Below are positions 5,198 through 5,442 of a stretch of DNA of 5,442 nucleotides, one piece after another (the stretch's first letter is position 1; the number at the start of each line of letters is the position of its first letter). This DNA comes from Sphingomonadaceae bacterium (GTDB lineage Bacteria; Pseudomonadota; Alphaproteobacteria; Sphingomonadales; Sphingomonadaceae). The notes beneath the pieces were generated by a model. That model saw only the letters and a list, made by a program, of their open reading frames with translations. It was not told the origin of the DNA and did not search any database. The DNA is taken from the NCBI GenBank assembly GCA_947442095.1, contig CANEVG010000257.1:1-5442 (forward strand), read 5' to 3'. Position numbers and translations under genes: made by a program.

Positions 5198-5442
5198 ACC
5201 TTCAGGCCGATCTCGCGTAGCCGCTCGTGCAGGTATTCGTCAGCCGTTATCGGCACCGGATAACGGTCCGGGTTTGCCGCGCTCACGCATTCGGGCAACG
5301 TAGCGATGCTGAATTCGCTGCGCAGATGCAGGAAGAACGGCATCGAATAGCGGCTGTATGCCGCGCGGGGGCCCTCCGGGTTGCGCACGCGATGCGTGGT
5401 GGAAGGCAGCACATGGTTGGTCAGGCGCTGCAGCATGTCGCC
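5194..5442 (-). CDS. isopenicillin N synthase-like 2OG-Fe(II) oxygenase, C-terminal part
   Basis: Only the last 82 codons lie in the window; the gene enters from the right edge. The sequence shows GDMLQRLTNH (1-10), then THRV, where H17 is the expected second histidine iron ligand of the double-stranded beta-helix. R31-Y-S33 is the RxS pair that binds 2-oxoglutarate or the equivalent co-substrate, followed by MPFF. The tail (RYPVPITADEYL, RLREIGL) is typical of bacterial isopenicillin N synthase-family dioxygenases of unknown substrate. The first His and Asp ligands must lie outside. It is convergent with the Gre-like gene: its TAG (5196-5194) overlaps that gene's TAA (5195-5197). The substrate cannot be inferred from this fragment. 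Confidence 0.9.
   Translation of the reverse strand, partial: GDMLQRLTNHVLPSTTHRVRNPEGPRAAYSRYSMPFFLHLRSEFSIATLPECVSAANPDRYPVPITADEYLHERLREIGLKV

Overview
The window reads as ordinary chromosomal DNA of a high-GC alphaproteobacterium, most likely a sphingomonad (Sphingomonadales, Novosphingobium/Erythrobacter-like). The grounds are the GC-rich codon use, a CP4-like EPSP synthase gene divergent from a FYDLN-type acidic zinc-ribbon gene, and the look of the Gre-like and exported proteins. This taxonomic call rests on family resemblance recalled by eye; no search was run.

Left part (1-1805). The 5' 349 codons of aroA run leftward off the edge. They are divergent from a small gene on the + strand for a CxxC zinc-ribbon protein with a very acidic tail. 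The 183-base gap between them holds a nested inverted repeat and weak promoter candidates. After the acidic-protein gene comes a short stretch rich in inverted repeats, with a possible terminator, and then a complete tRNA-Ala(GGC) with encoded CCA.

Middle part (1806-3349). A good sigma70-like promoter (TTGACG-N17-TAAATT) precedes two exported-protein genes joined by a TGATG stop/start overlap. The first encodes a small secreted protein with a C-terminal domain resembling 17 kDa surface antigens. The second encodes a predicted periplasmic ClpP-fold (COG3904-like) protein with a Ser/His pair at ClpP spacing.

Right part (3350-5442). An Hsp70-type ATPase of the YegD kind, lacking a substrate-binding domain, is followed through an ATGA overlap by a GreA/GreB-like protein with a shortened coiled coil. 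The four + strand genes from about 2025 to 5197 are closely packed and could form one operon, though the 70-base gap before the Hsp70 gene leaves room for a second promoter. At the right edge the C-terminal 82 codons of an isopenicillin-N-synthase-like 2OG-Fe(II) oxygenase run toward this cluster, and the two stop codons overlap in CTAA.

No mobile element, CRISPR array, phage gene or clear defence system is visible. The most interesting points are the two translationally coupled pairs (surface-antigen-like with ClpP-like; Hsp70-like with Gre-like) and the altered key residues in the ClpP-like, Gre-like and EPSPS proteins.
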